Shown here piece by piece: positions 1 through 9,370 of a DNA stretch of 64,000 nt. Below the pieces are notes generated by a model, which was given only the letters and a program-made list of their open reading frames with translations, was not told the origin of the DNA and searched no databases. Every line of letters begins with the position of its first letter. The first letter of the stretch is position 1. The DNA lies in contig JAFUXI010000071.1 in assembly GCA_017470995.1 (NCBI GenBank), positions 39,457 through 103,456 of the forward strand, written 5' to 3'. The position numbers and the translations under genes were made by a program. The DNA comes from Spirochaetales bacterium (GTDB lineage Bacteria; Spirochaetota; Spirochaetia; Sphaerochaetales; Sphaerochaetaceae).

Positions 1-847
1 TGCCATAGGAAGCGTCTGCATGGAGGAACATCCCGTACTTGTCGCAGATGCGCCTCATTGCTGCAACGTCATCGATCGAACCGTAGTCGGTTGTTCCGAT
101 GGTTGCAACTGCACAGAATGGAATAAGGCCGTCATCGATGTCCTGTTTTACCATCTCTTCGAACTTTTCAATATCAACCTTGCATCTGGAGTCTATCGGA
201 AGCTTTCTGACCGAATTGTAGCCCAAACCCATGACGTGGCAGGTCTTGTCCATCGAGAAGTGCGAGACTTCGGATGTATACAGACGAAGCTTGCCATAGC
301 AGGAGGGAAGCCCGTTGAGCTTCACATCCCAGTTCAGGTGTTTTTTGCAGAACCAGTCACGGCCGGCGATTATGGCGGCCATGTTGGACTGGGTTCCTCC
401 TGATGTGAAGGTTCCGTCAGCCTCGGGGCCGAACCCGAAGAGCTTTACCAGACCGTGAATCATGTTCTCCTCGATCTCGGTAGCTGCAGGGCCCTGGTCC
501 CAGCTGTCCATGCTGTCGTTGAAAGTGCCGATTATAAGCTCGGAGGCGATTGTCTCGGTGAGGGCAGGGGCATGCAGGTGGGGCATGTACATGGTGGACC
601 ATGTCCTCAGAAGATGGGGCATGATGTCCTTCTCGACGGTACTGAGGGTCTCTTCGAACCCCGTACCTTTTTCAGGAAGAAATCCCAGACGGTTGAGGTC
701 TTCCCTGAGTTTGTAGACGTCCTTGCCGGAATAGGCAGTATTGTCGTCGTAGGATCTGATGATTGCATCCGCCGTGTCTGCAATCATCCTGCGGAATACT
801 TCCTTGGTTTCAGCGTCAGCTGACAGGATTACAGGTGTTTTTCCCAT
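1..847 (-). CDS. PLP-dependent (group II) amino acid decarboxylase, N-terminal part
   Basis: Reading the minus strand from the ATG at 847 gives 282 codons that run off the window edge, so the C-terminal part with the PLP lysine is not visible. The start follows GGAG with an 8-nt spacer. The protein has the fold-type I decarboxylase pattern: an N-terminal substrate segment rich in HLHAPAL-type sequence, a PLP-phosphate loop TSGGTQSNMAA (about residues 139-149), and HADASYG near the truncation, matching the HVDAAYG aspartate region of glutamate, aromatic amino acid and diaminobutyrate decarboxylases. Which amino acid is used cannot be told. It diverges from the sodium:alanine symporter gene, so amino acid uptake and decarboxylation may be linked, which is only inference. 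Confidence 0.85.
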   Translation of the reverse strand, partial: MGKTPVILSADAETKEVFRRMIADTADAIIRSYDDNTAYSGKDVYKLREDLNRLGFLPEKGTGFEETLSTVEKDIMPHLLRTWSTMYMPHLHAPALTETIASELIIGTFNDSMDSWDQGPAATEIEENMIHGLVKLFGFGPEADGTFTSGGTQSNMAAIIAGRDWFCKKHLNWDVKLNGLPSCYGKLRLYTSEVSHFSMDKTCHVMGLGYNSVRKLPIDSRCKVDIEKFEEMVKQDIDDGLIPFCAVATIGTTDYGSIDDVAAMRRICDKYGMFLHADASYG

Positions 848-941
848 GCCGTCGACTCCTTTTTGGAATGTTCTGCAACCTGATGCAAGATAGATAATAG
901 CAGTAATTCCGCCACGGGGCCACTAAAATTTATTTTTTTGT

Positions 942-970
942 TTGACCCCTGTCTGATATGCCTTTATAGT
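942..970 (+). promoter_or_regulatory. sigma-70-type promoter of the sodium:alanine symporter gene
   Basis: TTGACC (942-947) and TATAGT (965-970) are separated by exactly 17 bp in the 186-bp gap between the divergent decarboxylase and symporter genes. Transcription would start near 977, giving a leader of about 57 nt. The rest of the gap is AT-rich and shows nothing else clear. Confidence 0.6.
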
Positions 971-1033
971 GGGGCTTGAAGATGCACGATCACACGGTTC
1001 ATCTTGGTTTACCGAGGTAAAGGGGGTACGGCT

Positions 1034-2392
1034 ATGGATTTCATTGTAAAGGTCAATGATTTTGTCAATGGCATTGTATGGGGAGTACCGATTCTGGTGC
1101 TTATTCTCGCTACTGGTTTGTTCTTCACCATCAGGTTGGGATTCTTCCAGTTCACACATTTCGGATTCCTGTTCAAGGACACCATCGTCAAGGCGTTCAA
1201 GAAGAAGGATGAGGAGAAACCGGCAAAGGGAGAGCTTACTTCCTTCCAGGCCGCAATGACCAGCGTTTCCGCCATCGTAGGTTCCGGAAACATCGCCGGT
1301 GTTGCTACCGCCATAGTCGTCGGAGGTCCCGGAGCACTTTTCTGGATGATCATAGCAGCCATCTTCGGTATGGCATCCAAGTTCGCCGAAATCACACTCG
1401 GAATCAAGTACCGCAAATTCAATGAGGACGGATCTGTCCGCGGCGGTGCCATGTACTACCTGGCAGACGGACTCAAGCAGAAATGGCTCGGAATTCTTTT
1501 CTCCATCCTGGTCATTCCGTTTGCATTCGTCATAAGCGGCATTGTCGATACCAACACGATCGCAACCACGCTGTTCGATGAGTTCAAGATTCCGACAATC
1601 GCAACCGGAATAGTGCTTGCGGTGATTACGGGAATCATCGTTCTCGGCGGTGCAAAGAGAGTCGGTTATGTCTGTGCCGTCATCGCCCCGTTCATGGGCG
1701 GTGCATATCTGCTTGCAGGACTGTTCATCATTATCCTGAACATCGGTCAGGTTCCTTCAGCACTGGGAACAATCATCAAGGCCGCATTCAATCCTTCTGC
1801 TGCGACCGGAGGTGTGATCGGATCGATTCTGGTTACCATGAAGATGGGTGTTGCAAGAGGCATGTACTCCAACGAAGCAGGTCTTGGAACCGCCGCAATG
1901 GTTCACTCGCCGGCTAAGGTCGGCACTCCTTCGGAGCAGGGTGTCTGGGGTCCGATCGAGGTTTTCCTTGATACGATCGTCGTATGTACCATCACGGCTC
2001 TGGCAATCGTCATGTCGGGTCTCTGGACCACCGGTCTTGACGGTGCGACGCTTACGGTCAACGCATTCAAGGTCATGCTTCCCGGCAATGTGGGTTATTG
2101 GATTGCCATCGGTTCCGTCATCCTGTTCGGCTTCAGCTGCCTCATCAGCTACTTCGACTATGCCACGCAGGCCGCCGAATACCTATTCGGTGAGAAGAGC
2201 AAGATTGTCGTCAAGATCCTGTGGGTGGTTGCCATCGTAGTAGGAAGCCAGACGACACTTGGCTTCGTCTGGGATCTTGCGGACACCTTCAACGGTCTTA
2301 TGATCATCCCGAACCTTATCGGACTTCTGATTCTGAGCAACGAGGTCGTCAAGGAGAAGAAGGCCTATTTCGAGGCCAACGGTATCAAATAG
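1034..2392 (+). CDS. Sodium:alanine (AGCS family) symporter
   Basis: This 452-aa polytopic membrane protein belongs to the alanine or glycine:cation symporter family, which imports small neutral amino acids with sodium. The signature SAIVGSGNIAGVATAI followed by GGPGALFWM is clear near residues 80-105, and about ten hydrophobic segments span the protein. The ATG at 1034 was chosen over an upstream TTG at 1004 because it follows a GGGGG Shine-Dalgarno tract and begins with the usual MDFI-type N-terminus. A perfect terminator follows the stop. Substrate specificity within the family cannot be decided from sequence alone. Confidence 0.93.
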   Translation: MDFIVKVNDFVNGIVWGVPILVLILATGLFFTIRLGFFQFTHFGFLFKDTIVKAFKKKDEEKPAKGELTSFQAAMTSVSAIVGSGNIAGVATAIVVGGPGALFWMIIAAIFGMASKFAEITLGIKYRKFNEDGSVRGGAMYYLADGLKQKWLGILFSILVIPFAFVISGIVDTNTIATTLFDEFKIPTIATGIVLAVITGIIVLGGAKRVGYVCAVIAPFMGGAYLLAGLFIIILNIGQVPSALGTIIKAAFNPSAATGGVIGSILVTMKMGVARGMYSNEAGLGTAAMVHSPAKVGTPSEQGVWGPIEVFLDTIVVCTITALAIVMSGLWTTGLDGATLTVNAFKVMLPGNVGYWIAIGSVILFGFSCLISYFDYATQAAEYLFGEKSKIVVKILWVVAIVVGSQTTLGFVWDLADTFNGLMIIPNLIGLLILSNEVVKEKKAYFEANGIK

Positions 2393-2420
2393 GGTATAGA
2401 CCGATACCGCCGATTGCAGA

Positions 2421-2456
2421 AGAGGCAGCTTGCAATGCAGGCTGCCTCTTTCATTT
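2421..2456 (+). terminator. Rho-independent terminator after the symporter gene
   Basis: AGAGGCAGC (2421-2429) pairs perfectly with GCTGCCTCT (2441-2449), followed by a T-rich tail on the plus strand. It lies between the convergent symporter and feoB-associated genes. Confidence 0.75.
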
Positions 2457-2611
2457 CAGACTTGTTTCTTTTTTCTGCCGTCACATTCCTTGGTACAGCC
2501 TTCACAGCCGCAACCGCAGCCGCCTTTCTTCTTCCGCCCCCTTGCGAGTCTGAAGGCGAAGAAGAGGAGGGCCAGAACTGCAGCGATAATCAGAAAGTCC
2601 CAGATGTTCAT
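2456..2611 (-). CDS. FeoB-associated Cys-rich membrane protein
   Basis: A 51-aa minus-strand gene begins 10 nt after the feoB stop. It has one N-terminal membrane segment (MNIWDFLIIAAVLALLFFAF), a basic stretch, then GGCGCGCEGCTKEC with five cysteines in alternating spacing, and a lysine-rich tail. This is the layout of the small Cys-rich proteins found directly behind feoB in many bacteria (FeoB-associated family). These are thought to help ferrous iron handling at the membrane, but no reaction is established. The position in the feoB operon supports the call. The start has only a weak Shine-Dalgarno sequence and may be translationally coupled to feoB. Confidence 0.85.
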   Translation of the reverse strand: MNIWDFLIIAAVLALLFFAFRLARGRKKKGGCGCGCEGCTKECDGRKKKQV

Positions 2612-2621
2612 GCTTTAGGCC

Positions 2622-4961
2622 TCAGAACAGCGAACCTATGACATTGACCAGCATGGCGAAGAACCAGGCGATTGCACACTGCCACAGCACGACACCAAGG
2701 GCCCACCATCTGCCGAGTTCTCTTTTGATTGCAGCGACAGAGGCCACGCACGGTGTGTACAGAAGGCTGAAGACCAGCATGCAGGAAGCGGTGAGGGTTC
2801 CTATTATGGTCGAGATTCCTCCGTGGGCGGTAAAGAGTAGTTCCATGATGGAAACCACACTCTCCTTGGCCATGAAGCCGCTGATAAGCGATGTCACCAG
2901 ACGCCAGTCACCCAGCCCGGCAGGTTTCATTATAGGCACCAGAAGACCTGCAATGGCGGCAAGGATGCTGTCTTGGGAATTCGTCACCAGATTGAATTGG
3001 AAGTCAAAGCTCTTGAGGAACCATACGATTATAGTTGCGATCAGAATCACGGAAAAGGCCCTCTGCAAAAAGTCCTTTGCCTTTTCCCACAGAAGCTGCA
3101 GTACGTTGCGGGCATTGGGGAAACGGTAGTTGGGAAGTTCCATTACAAACGGTACGGCCTCTCCCTTGAAGATGGTCTTCTTGAACAGCATGGCCATGAG
3201 AATTGCAGTCAGAATCCCGAACAGGTACAGGGCAGTTATGATGATCCAGCTGATGTCCGGGAAGAAGGCGGTTGCGAAGAAGCCGTAGATCGGGAGCTTT
3301 GCGGTACAGGACATGAACGGAGTAAGAAGGATCGTCATCTTCCTGTCCCGTTCACTGGGAAGGGTTCTTGTGGACATCACCGCCGGAACGGTACAGCCGA
3401 AACCGATGAGCATCGGGACTATGCTTCTTCCGGAGAGGCCTATCTTTCTCAGAAGCTTGTCCATCACGAAGGCCACACGGGCGATGTATCCGCTGTCTTC
3501 AAGCAGAGACAGGAAGAGGAACATAGTCACGATGATTGGCATGAAGCTCAACACGCTTCCGACTCCTTCGAAAATACCGTCGAGCACCAGGCTCTTTATC
3601 GCAGGGTTCACGCCTCCCTTTTCCATGGTACTCCGGACAATGCCTTTCAGTGCATCTATTCCCATGGCAAGTAGGTCCTGCAAAAACGGACCGATGAGGC
3701 TGAAGGTGAGAAAGAACACTGCCGCCATTATCAGGATGAACATGGGAATTGCAGTGAATCTACCGGTCAGCACTGAGTCTATGCGCTGGCTTCGGATTCT
3801 CTGTTCGCTGTGCTGGGGCTTTGTTACGCATTCGGAACTGACTTTGCTGATGTATGCAAAGCGCATGTCTGCCATGGCAGCACTGCGGTCAAGACCGCGT
3901 TCCGTTTCCATCTGGATTACGATGTGCTCCAGCATCTCGGTCTCGTTCTGATCCAGATGCAGCTGGTCCTGTATGAGCTTGTCGCCTCCGATTATCTTGC
4001 TTGCTGCGAACCTCACCGGAAGGCCTGCTGCCTTTGCATGGTCATCGATAAGGTGGATGACCGCATGAAGACACCTGTGGACGGCACCGCCGTGGTCGTT
4101 CTCATCACAGAAGTCCTGTCTCAGAGGTCCTTCCTGGTAGATGGCCACATGCATCGCATGTCTTATAAGTTCATCGACGCCCTGGTTCTTCGCTGCAGAG
4201 ATGGGGACTACCGGAACACCGAGCATGTTCTCCATTGCGTTGATGTCGACGCTTCCGCCGTTCGAGGTCATCTCGTCCATCATATTTAGGGCAACGACCA
4301 TCGGCATGCCCAGTTCCAGAAGCTGCATCGTGAGATACAGACTCCTGTCGATGCTGGTGACGTCGACTATATTGATTATGCAGTGGGGTTTATGATGAAG
4401 GACGAAGTTCCTGGAGACGATTTCCTCGCTTGAATAGGGGGACATCGAGTAGATGCCGGGAAGGTCCGTGACAGTGGTATTTGCCTGTCCCCTGAGCTGG
4501 CCGTCCTTTCTGTCTACGGTGACTCCGGGGAAGTTCCCGACATGCTGGTTCGAGCCGGTAAGCTGATTGAACAGGGTGGTCTTTCCGCTGTTCTGGTTTC
4601 CGACCAGGGCGAATCTGAGCTTAGTGTCTTCGGGAAGGGGATTCTCGTTTGTAGGATCGTGGTACTTTCCTTCCTCTCCCAGGCCGGGGTGTTCTATGTC
4701 CTTTTTCTTGGGTTTCAGCGTGTTATCCTGCTGTTTGTCGATAATCCGGACATCGATATTCGCTGCATCGGCAAGCCTGAGGGTAAGCTCATAGCCATGG
4801 ATGCGCAGTTCCATCGGGTCGCCCATTGGTGCCAGTTTGATCAATGTTACTTCAGCTCCCGGAATCATTCCCATGTCCAGGAAATGCTGTCTCAGCTCAC
4901 CATGTCCGCCGACAGCTTCTATCAGGGCACTCTGCCCGGGCTTGAGTTCTCTAAGTTCCAT
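2622..4961 (-). CDS. feoB: Ferrous iron transporter B with fused FeoA domain
   Basis: This 779-aa protein imports Fe(II) across the inner membrane. Residues 1-75 form a FeoA-like SH3 domain (LKPGQSALI...GMIPGAEV). A G-protein domain follows with G1 GNQNSGKTT (121-129), G3 DLPG (166-169) and G4 NMMD (226-229). The C-terminal half holds the Gate and core membrane segments, with conserved GFGCTVPAVMSTRT and the cysteine-bearing FMSCTAKLPIY. FeoA is usually a separate gene, so the fusion is a lineage-specific arrangement. No Shine-Dalgarno sequence precedes the ATG; a promoter -10 lies 7 nt upstream (see findings). A small Cys-rich partner gene follows. Confidence 0.95.
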   Translation of the reverse strand: MELRELKPGQSALIEAVGGHGELRQHFLDMGMIPGAEVTLIKLAPMGDPMELRIHGYELTLRLADAANIDVRIIDKQQDNTLKPKKKDIEHPGLGEEGKYHDPTNENPLPEDTKLRFALVGNQNSGKTTLFNQLTGSNQHVGNFPGVTVDRKDGQLRGQANTTVTDLPGIYSMSPYSSEEIVSRNFVLHHKPHCIINIVDVTSIDRSLYLTMQLLELGMPMVVALNMMDEMTSNGGSVDINAMENMLGVPVVPISAAKNQGVDELIRHAMHVAIYQEGPLRQDFCDENDHGGAVHRCLHAVIHLIDDHAKAAGLPVRFAASKIIGGDKLIQDQLHLDQNETEMLEHIVIQMETERGLDRSAAMADMRFAYISKVSSECVTKPQHSEQRIRSQRIDSVLTGRFTAIPMFILIMAAVFFLTFSLIGPFLQDLLAMGIDALKGIVRSTMEKGGVNPAIKSLVLDGIFEGVGSVLSFMPIIVTMFLFLSLLEDSGYIARVAFVMDKLLRKIGLSGRSIVPMLIGFGCTVPAVMSTRTLPSERDRKMTILLTPFMSCTAKLPIYGFFATAFFPDISWIIITALYLFGILTAILMAMLFKKTIFKGEAVPFVMELPNYRFPNARNVLQLLWEKAKDFLQRAFSVILIATIIVWFLKSFDFQFNLVTNSQDSILAAIAGLLVPIMKPAGLGDWRLVTSLISGFMAKESVVSIMELLFTAHGGISTIIGTLTASCMLVFSLLYTPCVASVAAIKRELGRWWALGVVLWQCAIAWFFAMLVNVIGSLF

Positions 4962-4968
4962 GAGGGTT

Positions 4969-4998
4969 ATACTAAAACAATTAAGCCTGATGTTTCAA
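4969..4998 (-). promoter_or_regulatory. Candidate leaderless promoter of feoB
   Basis: On the minus strand TTGAAA (4998-4993) and TAGTAT (4974-4969) are 18 bp apart, and the feoB ATG begins 7 nt after the -10 hexamer. No Shine-Dalgarno sequence fits between them. Confidence 0.45.
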
Positions 4999-5001
4999 TG
5001 A

Positions 5002-6042
5002 TTACGGACGGCGATTGACGGACCTTTCTCCCGAAAGAATCATCTCGTAGTCCTCGAGGTTCTTCTTTAGAAGGACAGGCGTGTTGAGTTCATAAGGGCA
5101 TTTGGATTTGCAGAGGCCGCAGTCCACGCACTCATTTATCTTACGCATCTTTGCAATCCATTCCTCGGTGAGGAACTTGGCGCTGGGGTTTCTCCTTATC
5201 AGCTGGATCATGCGGGCGCAGTCCTTGATGTCTATGCCGACGGTGCAGGGCATGCAGTAACCGCAGCTTCTGCAGAACTCGCCGCACAGCTCCTCGCGGT
5301 CCTTGTCGATTATCTGCTGCATCTCCGCTGTCATTGCCGGAGGATTGTCTATGCAGCTGATCCACTGATCCAGCTCTTCCTCCCTCTGGATGCCCCAGAT
5401 GGGAATCACGTTGTCGAACTGGGCTTCGAAGGCGTAGCAGGCCTTGTAGTTCGTCAGAAGTCCGCCGGAAAGGCCCTTCATGGCTATGAATCCCATATTA
5501 TGCTGACGGCATTTCTCCACAAGCTCCAGCTCCTGCTTTCCGCTGACATAGCTGAAGGGGAACTGCAGTGTTTCGTAAAGGCCGCTGTCTATGGCCGTGT
5601 GTGCCACATGCAGACGGTGGTTGGTTATTCCGATGTGCCTGACCTTGCCGCTCTGCTTTGCTTCGAGGATGGCCTCGTAGAGACCGGTTCCGTCACCCGG
5701 AAGAGGGCAGAAGGTCGGATTGTGGAACTGATAGATGTCCACATAGTCGGTCTTAAGCATCTCGAGTGTGGTTTTCAGGTCTTCCCTGAGCTGGTCTCCG
5801 GTCTGGGCTCCTGTCTTGGTCGCAATGTAATAGCTGTCCCGGGGGATGCCCTCGAAGGCAATGCCCAGCTTCTTCTCGCTATCGGTATACTTGCGTGATG
5901 TGTCGAAGAACCTGAATCCCGCATCGAATGCCCGCCTAACGAGTCTGACTGCAGCTTCCTCGGATATTCTCTGGATCGGCAAGGCTCCGAATCCGTTCTT
6001 GCAGACTTTTATTCCCGTACCTCCGAGTGTGGCGTAATCCAT
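5002..6042 (-). CDS. Aldo/keto reductase with C-terminal 4Fe-4S ferredoxin tail
   Basis: This 346-aa protein has an N-terminal aldo/keto reductase TIM barrel (about 1-260). The catalytic tetrad is visible as FDTS (Asp), SRKYTDSEKKLG (Tyr), ATKTG (Lys) and QFHNP (His). The C-terminal 90 residues carry two cysteine groups, CGEFCRSCGYCMPC and CVDCGLCKSKCP, typical of the ferredoxin-like tail in anaerobe aldo/keto reductases. Such proteins probably pass electrons between an Fe-S centre and NAD(P)H or a carbonyl substrate; the substrate is unknown. The ATG shares one base with the upstream stop (TAATG), so the two genes are translationally coupled. Confidence 0.9.
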   Translation of the reverse strand: MDYATLGGTGIKVCKNGFGALPIQRISEEAAVRLVRRAFDAGFRFFDTSRKYTDSEKKLGIAFEGIPRDSYYIATKTGAQTGDQLREDLKTTLEMLKTDYVDIYQFHNPTFCPLPGDGTGLYEAILEAKQSGKVRHIGITNHRLHVAHTAIDSGLYETLQFPFSYVSGKQELELVEKCRQHNMGFIAMKGLSGGLLTNYKACYAFEAQFDNVIPIWGIQREEELDQWISCIDNPPAMTAEMQQIIDKDREELCGEFCRSCGYCMPCTVGIDIKDCARMIQLIRRNPSAKFLTEEWIAKMRKINECVDCGLCKSKCPYELNTPVLLKKNLEDYEMILSGERSVNRRP

Positions 6043-6530
6043 TATTCTCCCCCTTCGATGTAGGCCTTCAGTTCGTTGGCATCACTTAGAATGAACTTTC
6101 CCATGAAGCCTTTTGCCCTATGTTTCTTGCCCGCCAGATTGATTGTGTAATTAACCGATGGATCTGCGCAGCTGATGACGCATTTTATGCTGTTGATGTA
6201 TTTGCCATCTCTTTCAATGATGATCTCGCATGACTTCTTTGATTGATATTTCATGTCAATGATGTCTTCATAGGATATTATTGTCATGATATCCTTTTCC
6301 TTGCTCATGCAGAGCAGATAGCCGTTGTTGCCATCGGTCATGTAGGGAACGAACTGCATGGTCTCACACTTGTGGCTTCCGAAATGCTCTACTGCCTTGT
6401 CCTTCAGCGCACCGAATATGTCCTTGTTCTTCTGGCTGGCTTTTGCACGGATTTTCTTGCCCACGGTCAGGTTGTAGATGCAGAGCACCCCGATTATACC
6501 GAAGATTATGAATATGACGATGTTCTGCAC
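6042..6530 (-). CDS. Membrane-anchored protein of unknown function
   Basis: I do not recognise the family. The protein has one N-terminal membrane segment (MQNIVIFIIFGIIGVLCIYN) and a soluble domain of about 135 residues that is mostly beta-strand-like and resembles PH-like or YcxB-type modules. A GTG at 6530 is proposed as start because GGGAGG sits 6 nt before it. The longer reading from a TTG at 6578 has no Shine-Dalgarno sequence. The stop overlaps the aldo/keto reductase start by one base. The 157-bp gap upstream is AT-rich and would hold divergent promoters for this operon and the isomerase gene at 6688. Confidence 0.65.
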   Translation of the reverse strand: MQNIVIFIIFGIIGVLCIYNLTVGKKIRAKASQKNKDIFGALKDKAVEHFGSHKCETMQFVPYMTDGNNGYLLCMSKEKDIMTIISYEDIIDMKYQSKKSCEIIIERDGKYINSIKCVISCADPSVNYTINLAGKKHRAKGFMGKFILSDANELKAYIEGGE

Positions 6531-6687
6531 GGAAAACCTCCCGAAATAAATATGCCCGAAGTCTGCAACTTTATTCAAACTTTATATCGAAAACGGCAGA
6601 TAAGTAAATATTTTCATTGATTTAGTGTTTTGGGCAGTCATAAACTAGCATTAGTATGATATATCACCTGAAAAGAGGTTCCACTAT

Positions 6688-7518
6688 ATGAAATACGCAC
6701 TTTGCATCACCAGCCCGGAGATTGACAAGCCGTTCGTTTTCTCCATGATGGCAGGCTCATTCGAAAAAAAGCTCTCGGATATGGCCGCTTTCGGGTACAG
6801 CGGCATAGAGCTTCTCTGCGGATGGCCTAAACTCTGTGACTACAAGAGGGTGTTGCAGGTCTGTGCTGAAAACCATCTGGAAATCTCGGATATCTCCAGC
6901 GGAGCCATCTTCTCCACGACCGGACTTACCTTGCTCGGGACGGACAGGCAGAAAATGCGTGACTGCGCCAAGCTTTTCTCGGATATGATCGAGCTTACTG
7001 CAAGGTTGGGAAACCATATTGTCACCATCGGTGCATTCCGTGGATGGGCAAAGGATGTCGGCTCGGTAGGTATTGCAGAGGAAATACTTGCGGATATGTT
7101 CAATAAGCTTGATCCCAAGCTTTCGGAATATGGGATCAAGGTGGCAATCGAGCCCGTGAACAGGGGGCAGACCGATATCTTCAACACCTGTACGGAGACA
7201 CTGTCGTTCATCGAGAGGGTCGGAAGTCCCAATCTAGGCGTGCTGTTCGATACCTACAACGGAAATGCCACAGAGGACAACCCGCTTGCGGCCCTTGAGA
7301 ATGCCATAAAGGCCGGAAAGCTTCTGCATTTCCACATCGCAGATACCGACCGTCTGGTTCCCGGAGATGGAAAGATAGACTTCACCGCACACCTCAGGGT
7401 TCTGAAGGCCTGTGGTTACCAAGGCTATCTTTCCGGAGAACTGAAGAGCGGAGACGATCCCACTGAGACCGGTCGCCGGATCATAGAAAACATGAAAGGC
7501 TTCGAGAAATGTATCTGA
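6688..7518 (+). CDS. Sugar isomerase/epimerase-like TIM-barrel protein
   Basis: This 276-aa protein belongs to the xylose isomerase-like (AP endonuclease 2) TIM-barrel superfamily, which isomerises or epimerises free sugars and sugar acids with a divalent metal. Candidate metal ligands are the Glu of VAIEPVNR, the Asp of VLFDTYNG, the His of HFHIADTD and the Glu of YLSGELK. The start follows AAGAGG. Its last 10 bases overlap the start of the sigma-54 activator gene, so the enzyme and regulator are coupled and probably respond to the same substrate. The substrate cannot be named from sequence; the neighbouring TTT transporter suggests a sugar acid or related carboxylate. Confidence 0.83.
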   Translation: MKYALCITSPEIDKPFVFSMMAGSFEKKLSDMAAFGYSGIELLCGWPKLCDYKRVLQVCAENHLEISDISSGAIFSTTGLTLLGTDRQKMRDCAKLFSDMIELTARLGNHIVTIGAFRGWAKDVGSVGIAEEILADMFNKLDPKLSEYGIKVAIEPVNRGQTDIFNTCTETLSFIERVGSPNLGVLFDTYNGNATEDNPLAALENAIKAGKLLHFHIADTDRLVPGDGKIDFTAHLRVLKACGYQGYLSGELKSGDDPTETGRRIIENMKGFEKCI

Positions 7519-9368
7519 TTGACTGTATCGTTCCGTATCCGAACCTTCTCGAAGTGGTTACCGAAGTCTGGGCCGAGCATCCCTACAGGGATAAGGTCGA
7601 GTTCCGTTCGCACCCGAAGGCTGTCTATGAGATTCCAGACTACAAGCTCTACGGGGATATAGCTATTGCGCGCGGAATGAGCGTGCAGTTTCTCAAGACC
7701 CACTATCCGGAGATGCCCATAGTTGAGATTCCGATGAGTGTCTATGACATACTCATGGCCTTCAACGAGGCGCAGAAAAGCCATCCGAACCATGTTGCGC
7801 TCATTGCCTTGCCCAATGCCACGTACGGTGTGGATGAGCTGGGAAAGAGCCTGTTTGCCAATTTCAGCATCTACGAGCTTTATAGGGATATGAATTACGG
7901 CAATGTTGTTGGCAGGGCAATCCAGGACGGTGCCGATTTTATTGTCGGCGGTAATGCCGTGGTCGAGTATGCCCGCAGGATGGGAGTTCCATGTTCCCTG
8001 ATCACAACCAGCAAGGCCAGCGTCAGACAGGCCATCGATGAAGCGATATCGCTTCTGGAATTCTCCACGGACCAGAGGGCCAAGGCAGAGAGACTTCAGA
8101 CCATCCTGGACAACATCTCGGAAGGTGTCATTTCCATAGATGCCGAGAAGCGCATCTCCGTTTTCAATGCCGATGCCTGCAAGTTCTTCGGAATCAGGGA
8201 GAACTATGCCATCGGGAAAAGAATCGACGAGATTCTGCCCGGGTTGGACAATCCCGATCTGTCTACCATGCTGGGCTCCACCTTCGGAAGTGTCGTGAAA
8301 ATCAACGACAAGGATTACTCGATAAACAAGTTCCCCATAAGAATCGACGGCAACTTCAGCGGTGCTATCATGATTATCCAGAAGGTCAATGTCATCAGGG
8401 ACCTCGAGACCAAGATAAGACAGACGGCCTATTCCAAGGGATTCGTTGCAAAGTACGGCTTTGACGACATCGTCGGCAAGAGCAAACCGCTAGTTCAGGC
8501 CAAGGAACTTGCCCTCAAATACAGCAAAGTCAACTCTAGCATCCTTCTCGTGGGTGAGACGGGAACAGGAAAGGAGCTCTTTGCGCAGAGCATACATAAG
8601 GCCAGCGACCGGAGAAACGGGCCGTTCGTGGCAATCAACTGTGCGGCCCTGCCGGAGAACCTTCTGGAAAGCGAACTCTTCGGTTATGCGGCCGGAGCCT
8701 TCACCGGAGCCTCTAAAAGCGGAAAGACCGGACTGTTCGAGCTTGCACACAACGGCACAATCTTCCTGGATGAAGTATCCGAGATGAGCCTGTCGCTTCA
8801 GGGAAGACTGCTGAGGGTCCTTGCCGAGCACTCTATCATGCGACTCGGTGACGATGCGGTCATCCCCGTGGATGTCAGGATTATTTCCGCGACAAACAGG
8901 GACATAGAAAACGAGGTGAAGGAGGGTAGGTTCCGCAGGGATCTCTTCTTCCGCCTCAATGTTCTCAGAATAGATGTCCCGCCGCTCAGGGAAAGGGGAA
9001 GCGATATCATCATGCTCGCCAAGTTCTTCCTGGAACTGTATGACAGAAAACTCGGAAGCATTTCACATGAATTCGCCCCTGAATGCTACTCTTATCTTCT
9101 TTCCTATGGCTATGAGGGAAATGTCAGGGAGCTGGGCAACATGTGCGAAAGGCTCTCCGTCGTCATAGAGGATAAGGTCATCACACTCGATGATCTGATT
9201 GCCCTGTTCGGCAGGGCCGATTCGGACCCCGAAGAGGATGTCAGCGAGAAGAAGCGCATTCAGAATGCCCTGGATAGCTTCAAGAGCAAATCAGAGGCCG
9301 CCAGAGCCCTCAATATGGATCGCAGTACCCTCTACAGAAAGATGAACAAGTACGGTATTCCGGATTAA
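7509..9368 (+). CDS. Sigma-54-dependent activator with PrpR-N sensor domain
   Basis: This 619-aa enhancer-binding protein activates sigma-54 RNA polymerase. Residues 1-190 resemble the PrpR N-terminal ligand-binding domain. A PAS domain spans about 193-300. The AAA+ domain spans about 320-555 with Walker A GETGTGKE (349-356), the sigma-54 contact loop GAFTGA (396-401) and Walker B IFLDE (418-422). A Fis-type helix-turn-helix (SEAARALNMDRSTLYRKM) ends the protein. Immediately downstream lie two palindromes and a consensus -24/-12 promoter before the TTT transporter operon, so this gene almost certainly controls that operon. The effector is unknown; PrpR-N domains bind small acids such as 2-methylcitrate in known cases. 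Confidence 0.93.
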   Translation: MYLIDCIVPYPNLLEVVTEVWAEHPYRDKVEFRSHPKAVYEIPDYKLYGDIAIARGMSVQFLKTHYPEMPIVEIPMSVYDILMAFNEAQKSHPNHVALIALPNATYGVDELGKSLFANFSIYELYRDMNYGNVVGRAIQDGADFIVGGNAVVEYARRMGVPCSLITTSKASVRQAIDEAISLLEFSTDQRAKAERLQTILDNISEGVISIDAEKRISVFNADACKFFGIRENYAIGKRIDEILPGLDNPDLSTMLGSTFGSVVKINDKDYSINKFPIRIDGNFSGAIMIIQKVNVIRDLETKIRQTAYSKGFVAKYGFDDIVGKSKPLVQAKELALKYSKVNSSILLVGETGTGKELFAQSIHKASDRRNGPFVAINCAALPENLLESELFGYAAGAFTGASKSGKTGLFELAHNGTIFLDEVSEMSLSLQGRLLRVLAEHSIMRLGDDAVIPVDVRIISATNRDIENEVKEGRFRRDLFFRLNVLRIDVPPLRERGSDIIMLAKFFLELYDRKLGSISHEFAPECYSYLLSYGYEGNVRELGNMCERLSVVIEDKVITLDDLIALFGRADSDPEEDVSEKKRIQNALDSFKSKSEAARALNMDRSTLYRKMNKYGIPD

Positions 9369-9370
9369 GT

